NCBI RefSeq assembly: GCF_000758665.1
Contig: NZ_CP009285.1
Coordinates: 6,262,001-6,326,000 of the forward strand
Length of the DNA: 64,000 nucleotides
Source of the DNA: Paenibacillus borealis
GTDB taxonomy: Bacteria > Bacillota > Bacilli > Paenibacillales > Paenibacillaceae
Direction: 5' to 3'
Of this stretch, positions 46,251 to 54,902 are shown one piece after another. Below the pieces are notes generated by a model, which did not search any database, had not been told where the DNA came from, and saw only the letters and a list, made by a program, of their open reading frames with translations. Both the position numbers and the translations under genes were made by a program. How positions within the stretch are numbered: the stretch's first letter is position 1; every line of letters starts with the position of its first letter.

Positions 46251-47611
46251 AATGTCCCACCTTTCTGCAGAGCCTTCACGGAGCGGACCAGTACCTGATC
46301 GCTTCCGAAAGCCCCCGCTTTCGTAATGATATATCTGCCGGATTCGCCCGGCGTCCTCCCTAGCGGGACTCCGTTCTCCACCTCATCAATGAGCTTGATC
46401 TCCACATCGCTTAAATGGTGGCAGACCTGCTTCGCGGTATCGCCTCCGGTGAGCACCATATGGCGGATTCCGCATTCGGCGATAATATCGGCGGCCACGC
46501 GGCCAAGCGCCGCGCTGATGCGCTCGCCCACTTCCGTAGCGCTCAGGCCGCCGGCGCGGCCAAGCTCACGGACCCGTTCGACCTCGTCCGGATCGCCAGG
46601 CGTATAGAGCGCCACATGCTTCAGTTCCTGTGAGAGAATACCGGTTGCAAGCTCACGGACCCGGCTCAATTCCTTGCCGCATGAGCCCGGGAAGAGCAGC
46701 TTATCCGATTCAACGGCGATAGCGGAGACAGTCTCCTGTTTCACCAGTTCGGTCAGCTGGCGGCGGGACAACGGGTTGACACTGCCGACAACAATAAGCA
46801 CACTATTCGGATCGTTATACAAGACATTATTGCAGGCCGTAGCCGGTGTTTGGCCTGACTTCTCCGGTATAACTCCCGCCTGCTCCGAAGCTTCCCTGAG
46901 GCTGAGAAGAATTTGCGTCGTCAGGGCACCTGCCAGGCCCGCCGATCCGGCCCATACCACTTTCGGATGTTCCGGTCCTTGGGGGAATAACGAAACGATC
47001 AAGGCCAGATCCTCTTCCTGCTCCGCATCGAACACAAGATAGGGAATGCCTGAGTGGCGGTATCCGGCAATCCGCTTATCAAGCGCAGCCCGCTCTCCTC
47101 TCAGCCCGTCCAGCGAAACAAGGGCTGCCGGATAACGGCTCTGCCGCTCAAGAATCGCAGAGAAGGCTGATTCCGTCGCCGGGTGCTTAGGATCAAGAGC
47201 CATCTCCGTCTCGTGCAGCGGCATTCCGTTCACATACATAATTCCGTCTGTCATTGTGCGCCCGACCCCGGGAAAGGAAGGAGCGATAATTATAAAATCA
47301 GGCTGCAGCGTCTCATAGACCGCATCCAGCTCACTGCCGATATTCCCCCGCAGCGTGGAATCAAACTTTTTGTAGATAACCGGAGAGGAAGCATCTCCGC
47401 CGCGCCCCAGAAACAGGCATACATCCCTGACCTTCTGATAAGCCTCCAGGGGCGGAAGAGAGCGGCTGTCGGTATCAAATACAACGGCCTCCTGTTTGCC
47501 GCCGCCCGTCTTCAGCTCCAGCAGCACAGAAGTGGCCAAGCCCTGGCGGGCCATTTGCACCCCCGTATCGTTCGCCCCGGTCAAGTCATCCGCGATGACG
47601 GCGATGTTCAT
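46247..47611 (-). CDS. Four-carbon acid sugar kinase (DUF1537, DtnK/OtnK type)
   Basis: The 454-residue kinase has the N-terminal substrate domain (VIADDLTGANDTGVQMARQG) and the C-terminal nucleotide-binding domain (LTGGDTAKQVCHHL, PLGRTPGESGRY). This family phosphorylates threonate, erythronate or oxo-tetronates at the 4-position. With the overlapping PdxA2 it forms a two-step route from acid sugar to dihydroxyacetone phosphate. AGGGGG precedes the ATG. Confidence 0.9.
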   Translation of the reverse strand: MNIAVIADDLTGANDTGVQMARQGLATSVLLELKTGGGKQEAVVFDTDSRSLPPLEAYQKVRDVCLFLGRGGDASSPVIYKKFDSTLRGNIGSELDAVYETLQPDFIIIAPSFPGVGRTMTDGIMYVNGMPLHETEMALDPKHPATESAFSAILERQSRYPAALVSLDGLRGERAALDKRIAGYRHSGIPYLVFDAEQEEDLALIVSLFPQGPEHPKVVWAGSAGLAGALTTQILLSLREASEQAGVIPEKSGQTPATACNNVLYNDPNSVLIVVGSVNPLSRRQLTELVKQETVSAIAVESDKLLFPGSCGKELSRVRELATGILSQELKHVALYTPGDPDEVERVRELGRAGGLSATEVGERISAALGRVAADIIAECGIRHMVLTGGDTAKQVCHHLSDVEIKLIDEVENGVPLGRTPGESGRYIITKAGAFGSDQVLVRSVKALQKGGTL

Positions 47612-47682
47612 TTTCTAACCCCCTCCATCAAGCAGCAATTACACAAGTAGCAGGAACGCTGCTCCAGGGAGCAGCTGCCCTG

Positions 47683-49434
47683 TCAGTTTTCTTTCAATTT
47701 ACGCCACAGCGTCGAACGGTTGATGCCAAGCCGCTTGGCGGCCAGCGACTGGTTCATATTCTCCTGCTCCAGAACGGTCCGGATGATGTCCTGTTCGATG
47801 TTCTCCAGCGGCTGATACAGGTTCAATCCTTCCCTGCCGGGCACCGGTGCCAGCCCTCTGCGTGCCTTCCGGCTTCCTTCCTCCAGCATTCCAAGCGCTT
47901 CCCGTTCGATAAATGCCCCCTCCGCCGACGATACAAAGAGTTCCATCACCGTGCGCAGTTCGGTAAAATTACCTTGCCACGGCTGTGCGAGAAGGACATC
48001 CATCACGTCACCCCGGATACCGGCGATCTGCTTGCCCTGGCGCTCGTTCGTCCAGATGAGGCAGGCACGGATGCTGCGTTCCAGCCAGGCTGTATCCCGA
48101 AGGGCCGGAAGCGGGGTACTCCGGTTCTGAAAGCTGCGCAGCAGCTTGCCGGCCAGGCGTTCCTCCGCAGCGAGCACCTCCGGGTCTTTATCAAACAGAA
48201 ATACCGTCTTCATCTTGCGCTTGATAATGAACTCAGCGAGCTCTCTCTGCTGCTTGGGGGAGAGAATTTCCGTCCCTTCTATGGCGGTGATACGCCCGCC
48301 GCCGTACAGCATCAGCTCCATGACAGCCTTCAGCACCTCTTCCGACGATTTGCGGATATTGAGGTAAAGAATGCCGTCTCTGGATTCAGAGAGGCTGGCG
48401 TTGATAACGTAACGCTTGCGCCCGCTGCCTTTTTCGCCGTATACAGCTGCGGGATAAGCCAGAGAATCCGTCTTCTGCCCGCCTTCTTCCTGGTGGGAGA
48501 AGTAAGGGGCTTCCGCCAGAAGGTAACTCGCCGCCAGACCGCTGTGTTCCGGCTTTTCCTCCGATGCGACCAGCATATACAGCTGGCGTTCATCTGCGCC
48601 GGGCAGCACTTGCGCCTGCACATACAAACCCTGCTCAGGCTCATATACGGCGGTCACCCCGTCGAAGTCTGCCCCCCTGGCGGCATCCCTGAGCATCTCC
48701 CTCAGACCCGGATACATGGTATACAGCGTATCTGCCGTTTGAGGGAGCTTCAGCAGATGCTTGAACGAAGGATTGGAGAACTCCAGTCTGCCGCCTTGGT
48801 CCACTGCAGCATATCCGCCCTGCAGCTTGCCCAGCATCGCCTCGTACATTTCATTCTTGCTCTTCAGCTTCTCGGACGATTTATAGAGCTGCCCGGCCCG
48901 CGAGAACGCTTCCATTAAAGACTCTTTGCCGGAGGTAATTAACACGCCCTGCAGTCCGCTCTCTGCCGCCATTTTGACTGTGATGCTGTCGCCAATGACC
49001 ACCTGAATGCCTCTTGCCTTGGCATCTGCCAGGGCAGCGCCGGCCTCCTGCTCCTGATGAATAACCGTGTATGAAATATCAACCTCCATCAAGCTGGAAA
49101 CGGACATAAATCCTTCAATGATATTGGGAAATCCGATCATTTCACATTTAGCGTTATATCCCTTGGCCAGTGTAAGAATCCGCAAGATATCGAATCCGGA
49201 AATGGGAATTTCCACAACCGGCAGATAGGAATGCTTCTGCAGCAGCTTCGCCGTTCCGCCTCTGCTGATAATGACATCGTAGCCTTCCGTGTGAATGCGG
49301 CCGATCAGCGGCAGCACCCTCGACAAATCCCCATGCTCTACTACAATTTCAAACTCCTGCAGCTCATTCTGCAAGCTTAGCGTTAATTCAGATAACCCCG
49401 GGTAAGGAGCAATAACGATGGCTTTAATTTTCAT
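47683..49434 (-). CDS. PrpR_N-domain regulator with degenerate ATPase domain
   Basis: The 583-residue protein has an N-terminal PrpR sensor domain (about 1-190; DVIISRGGTAKLL, PVVEIPISGFDIL), a PAS-like segment (about 205-290), an AAA+-sized middle (about 310-510) and a C-terminal Fis-type helix (NQSLAAKRLGINRSTLWRKLK). The Walker A is only GEKGSGRKR, and I see no GAFTGA loop. It therefore should not activate sigma-54 in the usual way. It lies between the kinase and the dehydrogenase and likely senses an acid-sugar or its phosphate. Confidence 0.85.
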   Translation of the reverse strand: MKIKAIVIAPYPGLSELTLSLQNELQEFEIVVEHGDLSRVLPLIGRIHTEGYDVIISRGGTAKLLQKHSYLPVVEIPISGFDILRILTLAKGYNAKCEMIGFPNIIEGFMSVSSLMEVDISYTVIHQEQEAGAALADAKARGIQVVIGDSITVKMAAESGLQGVLITSGKESLMEAFSRAGQLYKSSEKLKSKNEMYEAMLGKLQGGYAAVDQGGRLEFSNPSFKHLLKLPQTADTLYTMYPGLREMLRDAARGADFDGVTAVYEPEQGLYVQAQVLPGADERQLYMLVASEEKPEHSGLAASYLLAEAPYFSHQEEGGQKTDSLAYPAAVYGEKGSGRKRYVINASLSESRDGILYLNIRKSSEEVLKAVMELMLYGGGRITAIEGTEILSPKQQRELAEFIIKRKMKTVFLFDKDPEVLAAEERLAGKLLRSFQNRSTPLPALRDTAWLERSIRACLIWTNERQGKQIAGIRGDVMDVLLAQPWQGNFTELRTVMELFVSSAEGAFIEREALGMLEEGSRKARRGLAPVPGREGLNLYQPLENIEQDIIRTVLEQENMNQSLAAKRLGINRSTLWRKLKEN

Positions 49435-49508
49435 GCAGCTATTCATCCTTGTTTTTTTAATTCCATTATAACCCAGCCGCTGCTCTTAAGGCAGCATCAA
49501 ACCGTTCC

Positions 49509-50666
49509 CTAGTGAAACAGCTTGCCGTAGACCGCCCCGATATCCTCCAGCGTCATCGCCTTCGGATTGTTGCCCATCAGCCGGGTAACCTGAGAAGCCG
49601 CAAGCGACAGCCCGGGAATATCCCCGCGCGCAGCCCCGAAGAGCGCCAGGTCCTGGGGAATGCTCATCTCCTGCGTCCACAGCCGGATCCGCTCAATCAC
49701 TTGCTCCGCATCCCGCTGTTTTCCCGCTCCGCTCTGAAGTCCCATCGCTCCGGCAACGAGAGCCAGCCGTTCCACGATGACATCGAAATTAAATTCCATC
49801 ACATGCGGCAAAAGCATGGAATTGGCAACACCGTGCGGTACATGAAATTTCCCGCCGATCGGATAAGCTAAGGCATGCACAGCCGCCGTTCCGGCGCAGG
49901 TCAAGGCCATTCCGCCGTACATGGAACCGATCAGCATATCCTCCCGCGCCTTTGTATCATCTCCATGGTGATAGGCCTGCAGGATGCTTGCAGATATGCT
50001 GCGGATGGATTCCAGCGCGAACATGTCGCTGAACCGGTTGGCCTTGTTGGAAATAAACGATTCCAGCGCATGGGTATAGGCATCCATCCCCGTCGAGGCT
50101 GTAATATCACGGGGCAGGCCAAGCGTCAGCAGCGGGTCCAGAATGACCAGCGCAGGCAGCAGGTGGCGGCTGACAACGCCGATCTTCAGCTCTTCCTCCG
50201 GCAAAGTCACAATGGCGTTCGGCGTCACTTCCGAGCCTGTGCCTGAGGTGGTAGGGATCAGGACCGTCGGGATGCCCGGATTCGGAATCAGATCCGTCCC
50301 CAGCATATCCCGGACAGAGAGGCTGTTGGTCTTCATGACAGACAGCAGCTTGACCACATCCAGCACACTGCCTCCGCCGATGCCGATAATGGCATCGCAG
50401 GGAACTTCGGCTATTGCGCTGTAGAGCGCTTCCAATTGGGCAATGGTCGGTTCAGGCTGAACATCGGTATTCCAGTGTGCGGCGATCCCGCCGCTCTTCA
50501 AGAGACTTGTAACCTGGTCCAGCGTGCCGCTGCTTTGAAGAAAAGGCTGGGATACAAGCAGCACCGATTTCAAAGTTCCCAGCCTCTGCAGATGCTCTAC
50601 AAGCCGCTCCAGGGAGCCGCTGCCCGCGATAATGCTGCGGGCCGTCTGAAAAAAATACTGTTCCAT
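49509..50666 (-). CDS. Iron-containing alcohol dehydrogenase
   Basis: The 385-residue enzyme is a group III, metal-dependent NAD(P)-linked alcohol dehydrogenase. It shows the GGGSVLDVVK nucleotide loop, PTTSGTGSEVTP, and metal ligands in GMDAYTHALESF and HALAYPIGGKFHVPHG. As first gene of the cluster it probably interconverts a sugar-acid, aldehyde or polyol intermediate; the substrate is unknown. GAGGAG precedes the ATG. Confidence 0.92.
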   Translation of the reverse strand: MEQYFFQTARSIIAGSGSLERLVEHLQRLGTLKSVLLVSQPFLQSSGTLDQVTSLLKSGGIAAHWNTDVQPEPTIAQLEALYSAIAEVPCDAIIGIGGGSVLDVVKLLSVMKTNSLSVRDMLGTDLIPNPGIPTVLIPTTSGTGSEVTPNAIVTLPEEELKIGVVSRHLLPALVILDPLLTLGLPRDITASTGMDAYTHALESFISNKANRFSDMFALESIRSISASILQAYHHGDDTKAREDMLIGSMYGGMALTCAGTAAVHALAYPIGGKFHVPHGVANSMLLPHVMEFNFDVIVERLALVAGAMGLQSGAGKQRDAEQVIERIRLWTQEMSIPQDLALFGAARGDIPGLSLAASQVTRLMGNNPKAMTLEDIGAVYGKLFH

Positions 50667-50709
50667 CTTATCTTCTCCTCTGAACGTCTTATACAGCGAT
50701 TTCGAATTT

Positions 50710-50789
50710 AGTATAGCATAACGTTGCTATATTACAACACTTAATCAACTATAGTTAATCAATAATAAAATAGCGTTGCTTTATGCAAC
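50710..50789 (-). promoter_or_regulatory. Promoter and operators of the acid-sugar cluster
   Basis: On minus, TTGTAA (50732-50737), 16 bp and TATACT (50710-50715) make a sigma-A promoter. The spacer holds an imperfect palindrome ATAGCATAACGTTGCTAT (50713-50730). A second, GTTGCTTTATGCAAC (50775-50789), lies upstream. Both share AGCAACG on minus, suggesting one regulator, perhaps the PrpR_N protein. Confidence 0.55.
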
Positions 50790-50839
50790 ATTATTTTAGT
50801 TAAAACGCATTCTATTGGATTTTCACCGCTTCATTCGCT

Positions 50840-53602
50840 CTATTCCGCTGGCCTCTGATTCAGCTTATACCGTACCTTAATCTCCTCTGCCAGAACCCTT
50901 AGCTGAGTCTCCCCCTGCTGATCTGTCCGGTATACCGCTGTACCGCTATTATGCAGGCGCTCCAGCACATCACCATTCGGATGCCCATAGAGGTTATTCA
51001 CACCGGCTGAGATTACAGCGGCCCCGGGATTCCAGAAGGAGAGCCAGTCCGCACTGGTGGCGGTTTTGCTGCCGTGGTGGGCGACCTTGAGGATGTCGAT
51101 GGGCTTGCCTGCCTGCATTCCGGCCTGCTGTGCGGATTGCAGTATCGCTTCCTCCGCCGCCTGATCCATGTCTCCTGTGAAAAGAAAGCTGCGGCCGTTC
51201 ATCTCCAGCCGGAACACTACTGATTCGTGGTTCTGATCCTCCACTTCATCCGGAAGGGGCTGCCCGTCCGCATTCGGCTCCGGCCAGAGGAAATGCAGCT
51301 GCGTGGCCTCATCCGCGGCCAGCACCATGCCCTGCTGCACCGGATACAGCCGGACATCTGCGGCAAGCGCCGTAGTCATCAGCTTGGTGTACGGCGCTGT
51401 ATCCGCCAGCGTCCCGTTGAACAGCAGCGCTGACACCGGCATGCCCTCCAGCACCGCCTGCAGCCCGCCGGCATGATCCTGATCGCCATGCGTCAGGATT
51501 ACCGCATCCAGCCGGTGGATGCCCCGCTGCTTCAATAGCGGCAGCAGCGTCTTCGCGCCGACCTCGAACGGGCTGCGGCGGATACGCCAGGCCTCCCTGT
51601 TCCCGAAGCTCACCGTCCCGCCGCCGTCGACCAGAATATGAGCACCTCCCGGCGTGGTAATCAGGATGCTGTCCCCCTGCCCCACATCCAGGTAGCTGAT
51701 GGCTCCCTCACCGTTCAGGTCTTCCGCGTAGTAGCCTTTATAGAGCAGAAGGGCTATGCCTGCGGCGCACAGCATAGCTGCAAGGCCGTTCCATCGTGTT
51801 GCACCAGGCTGGGGGAATGCCTGGAAGCCTAATGCTGTTCTTCTGCCAGCCGCAGCTGCCGCCGGATTCTCCGGGCTATTGCCGGCCTTACCGCGGCTGT
51901 TGCCCGTCCGCTCCAGCTCGGCCAGCGGCCGGGTCTCATCGTCCATGAACCGGGGAACGGGCATAAACTCTGTCCGCCGCTTCAAGGCATATAGCAAACC
52001 GTATAACAGACCGTAGTAGAGGCAAATCCAGAGCAAGGACGGTGAAGCCCAGATCAGTACACCAGCCGTGAAGCCGTTCACCCACTCTACCGCCGCGAAC
52101 GTTGCGTTATTCAACAGCTCTGCAAGCTGCACAGTTAAGTGCGCGGCCGCATTCCAGAACCGTCCGAGCAGCAGCGCAAGCGTACCTAGCGGCAGCACCA
52201 GGAATGTAATGAAGGGAACCAGCAGCAGATTGGCAGCAAAGGACAGCAGCGAAAACTGGTTAAAGTAATAAATCGTCAGCGGGAAGGAGACCAATTGTGC
52301 AATGAAGGTTACCGAGAGGGCACTGCCCAGCCAGTTAGGCCAGCGTCTGAACAATGGCGCGGCCAGCGGTGTATACACCATGAGCCCTGCTGTCACCAGA
52401 AAAGACAGCTGAAAGCTGACACTGAGCAGCAGATACGGGTTCCATACCAGCATCATCAGCGCCGCTGCGGCGAGAATATTCATTCCGTCCTTGAGCACGC
52501 CGAGCCTTGCGGCAAGCAGAGCAATCATGCTCATTAGCCCGGCGCGGACCACTGACGGTCCGGCACCGGACAGCAGCACATAGACCGGAACGAGCAGCAA
52601 GGTAACCGCCAGTGCGGTTTCTCTGGTAAAGCGGCAGCGGCGCAGAAGAAACAGGATCACCCCGACATAAACCGCAACATGCATTCCCGAGATCGCCAGA
52701 ATATGAGTCAGCCCCAGCTGTGAGAACTGCTTGAAGGTCTCCGGATCCAGGTCCTCCTGGATGCCGATGACCAGGCCCTTCATATATCCGGCATGAGGCT
52801 CCCGGAATAGGCGCTCCATCTCTGCGCCGAGCGTACTGCGTGCCTTATCATTCCAGCGCAGGATACGGGAGAGCTCCCACGATGCCTGAGGTTTAACCGT
52901 TACACTGGCAGTTCCCGCCCCTTTCAGCAGCCAGTGTATCTTTTTCGTGAGCAGATAGGCCTGGTAGTCGAATCCGCCGAAGTTACGCGCTGCCTGCGGA
53001 AGCACCAGTTCTCCCCCCAAAGCCACCCGGTCTCCCCGTTCCCATAGGGCAGCTACAGCAATTTCACTCTCCTCCTGGAGCTTGATCTGTACGGCGATAA
53101 GTTCCCCTTTGACTTCCGCTTCTGCTCCTGCTCCTGCCCCCGACATTACCACAGCCGCTGATTTTTCTTTTGTATCTGCTTTGGCTTCCGTTTCTACATC
53201 CGCCTCTGTTTCGGCCGTCTGCCCGCCTTGCTGATCCAGTCCGATCCGTGACAGCTTCAACGTAAAATCAACCCTGTCCCCGTCCCGCTGCACCGGGGAC
53301 ACAATAACGCCATCGGCTGTTATATACGCCTCGTGAAGTCCGCTTGCCGGTTGTCTGAGCAGCTCCGGCAGCTGACTTACATTACGCGCCTCACTCCATT
53401 CCCAGTACAACGCCGCCGCAGCAAATGCCAGTCCGAACACAGCAGCCGTTCTCCAGCGGATACCTCCGCTGACAGCCCAGATTGCAGGCAGCAGCAGCCA
53501 CCCTGCGAGGTAGAACAGCAAGCTGCGGCCGGAGAACATACAGCCTGCCGCACTTCCTGCAATCCAGCATATCGTGAAGCTTAAGAGCGGCCTTCTGTTC
53601 AT
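50840..53602 (-). CDS. comEC: DNA uptake channel protein ComEC/Rec2
   Basis: ComEC forms the membrane channel through which single-stranded DNA enters competent cells. The 920-residue protein has N-terminal membrane helices, an OB-like outside domain (about 70-240), the multi-helix Competence domain (about 270-550, FSQLGLTHILAISGMHVAVY) and a C-terminal metallo-beta-lactamase-like domain (DVGQGDSILI, LTHGDQDHAGGL). ATG 53602 follows AAGGAGAG by six bases; earlier ATGs are too close. It ends the comEA-comEB-comEC series. Its usual neighbour holA is 35 kb away. Confidence 0.95.
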   Translation of the reverse strand: MNRRPLLSFTICWIAGSAAGCMFSGRSLLFYLAGWLLLPAIWAVSGGIRWRTAAVFGLAFAAAALYWEWSEARNVSQLPELLRQPASGLHEAYITADGVIVSPVQRDGDRVDFTLKLSRIGLDQQGGQTAETEADVETEAKADTKEKSAAVVMSGAGAGAEAEVKGELIAVQIKLQEESEIAVAALWERGDRVALGGELVLPQAARNFGGFDYQAYLLTKKIHWLLKGAGTASVTVKPQASWELSRILRWNDKARSTLGAEMERLFREPHAGYMKGLVIGIQEDLDPETFKQFSQLGLTHILAISGMHVAVYVGVILFLLRRCRFTRETALAVTLLLVPVYVLLSGAGPSVVRAGLMSMIALLAARLGVLKDGMNILAAAALMMLVWNPYLLLSVSFQLSFLVTAGLMVYTPLAAPLFRRWPNWLGSALSVTFIAQLVSFPLTIYYFNQFSLLSFAANLLLVPFITFLVLPLGTLALLLGRFWNAAAHLTVQLAELLNNATFAAVEWVNGFTAGVLIWASPSLLWICLYYGLLYGLLYALKRRTEFMPVPRFMDDETRPLAELERTGNSRGKAGNSPENPAAAAAGRRTALGFQAFPQPGATRWNGLAAMLCAAGIALLLYKGYYAEDLNGEGAISYLDVGQGDSILITTPGGAHILVDGGGTVSFGNREAWRIRRSPFEVGAKTLLPLLKQRGIHRLDAVILTHGDQDHAGGLQAVLEGMPVSALLFNGTLADTAPYTKLMTTALAADVRLYPVQQGMVLAADEATQLHFLWPEPNADGQPLPDEVEDQNHESVVFRLEMNGRSFLFTGDMDQAAEEAILQSAQQAGMQAGKPIDILKVAHHGSKTATSADWLSFWNPGAAVISAGVNNLYGHPNGDVLERLHNSGTAVYRTDQQGETQLRVLAEEIKVRYKLNQRPAE

Positions 53603-53691
53603 ACTCATCTCTCCTTCAATCATGGGTCTATTCTCTTCTTCCCGTCACAATGGAACTACTCTTTTCCTCTCCCGCTGCCGCAGCAACGACA

Positions 53692-53735
53692 AAGAACCCC
53701 TGCAAACGCAAACACATGCGTAAGCAGAGGTTCTT
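53692..53735 (-). terminator. Hairpin between comEB and comEC
   Basis: AAGAACCCCTGC (53692-53703) pairs with GCAGAGGTTCTT (53724-53735) with one mismatch. A short TTCTTT tail follows on minus. Confidence 0.55.
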
Positions 53736-53816
53736 CCCCTGAAGCCCTGAAGCTATCCATAACACTAATCTGTCCCTATTCTGTGTGGTGGCACAAGTCC
53801 TCCGGTATGCTTCCGG

Positions 53817-54335
53817 TTATTCCGATACCGAAATCATCGTTTCCTTCGGCGGCTCATAGTTCTCCAATTGGCGGAACACAATTCCTTTGGAGGAGAGCAT
53901 AGCCTCAACCTTCTCCATATCCTTGCGGTAGGGACGCAGATAGACGATTTCCACAATTCCGCTGTTAGCCAGCATATTGGCACAGGTCCAGCACGGTTCA
54001 TCCGTGACATAGACGGTACTGCCTTCACGGTCACTCCGGTCTGTGAACAGCAGCAGATTCTGCTCGGCATGGATCGTCCGGATACAGCGCTGCTTCTTCA
54101 CCATTGTCTCTACACCATCAATGATCTCACGCTCATACTGCTCGGAGACCATACAGCCCGCTTCCGAGCAGTCCGGAACACCCATCGGTGCGCCGTTATA
54201 GGCCGTACCCAGCAGCTTCTTGCCCTGTACCAGCACAGCGCCGACATGACGGCGGGGGCAGCGCGAACGGGTGGAGACCATGCAGGCAATATCCATAAAG
54301 TATGTATCCCAGTTCTTGCGGTAAGCCACAGTCAT
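53817..54335 (-). CDS. comEB: dCMP deaminase (ComEB)
   Basis: The 172-residue zinc deaminase converts dCMP to dUMP. Ligands and catalytic residues are His89 and Glu91 (TIHAEQN) and Cys115 and Cys118 (PCWTCANM). The name ComEB comes from its place in the comE operon, though it is not needed for transformation in Bacillus. ATG 54335 follows GGAG by about eight bases; an upstream TTG is not supported. Confidence 0.93.
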   Translation of the reverse strand: MTVAYRKNWDTYFMDIACMVSTRSRCPRRHVGAVLVQGKKLLGTAYNGAPMGVPDCSEAGCMVSEQYEREIIDGVETMVKKQRCIRTIHAEQNLLLFTDRSDREGSTVYVTDEPCWTCANMLANSGIVEIVYLRPYRKDMEKVEAMLSSKGIVFRQLENYEPPKETMISVSE

Positions 54336-54559
54336 CAGCAATCTCCACTTCCTCTTAGATAGTTGTTCATTATTGTATCATAATGCAGCAATCTTTCACT
54401 ATACAGCTTATCCTAAAACTACCTGTCCAGCTGTTCTTGTTACAGCCTCATGCTGCGTAAACCGCAATTGCTGATACAGACGTCGATTCTGGCGTTAAGC
54501 TCAGTTCTCCGGCAGCCTCAAGCTAGGCCTGTTACTAGTCCTTTTCGGTTTCTGGCCTT

Positions 54560-54851
54560 AATTGTATTCTATACAACTAAAAGGGCTGAAATCCGGATGA
54601 AAATCGATTTAATTGCACTTCGTACACTTATATAATGCTCTAAACAGCTAAAGACGTCACACAGTGTATTTTAGTTGTACAAAATACAATTAACATTAAA
54701 AATATCTGATTTTACAGTTTTTAGTTGTACCAAATACACTTATCTGACCAACGAAGCATACGGATGGGCAGGACAGGATAGACTCGGCTCAATCAGACAA
54801 CCTTGTGTAACAACACCCCAGTAATTCCCTGTCAATTGTAGTGTATACAAG
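54560..54851. repeat. Array D of the 51-bp-period palindromic repeat
   Basis: Copies begin near 54560 (AATTGTATTCTATACAACT), 54611 (AATTGCACTTCGTACACTT), 54673 (AGTTGTACAAAATACAATT), 54723 (AGTTGTACCAAATACACTT) and 54834 (AATTGTAGTGTATACAAG). The intervals are 51, 62, 50 and 111 bp. The array fills the comEB-comEA gap (54336-54902), where no gene is seen. Confidence 0.7.
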
Positions 54852-54902
54852 CTTCAGTATGAATGCTGCCGCCCGTTCGAATCATCCAGCGGGTCCATGG
54901 AC

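Noticed and set aside
50690..50840. Sigma-54 promoter for the PrpR_N-linked cluster
   Set aside because: No TGGCAC-N5-TTGC element was found on minus, while a sigma-A -35/-10 pair is present.
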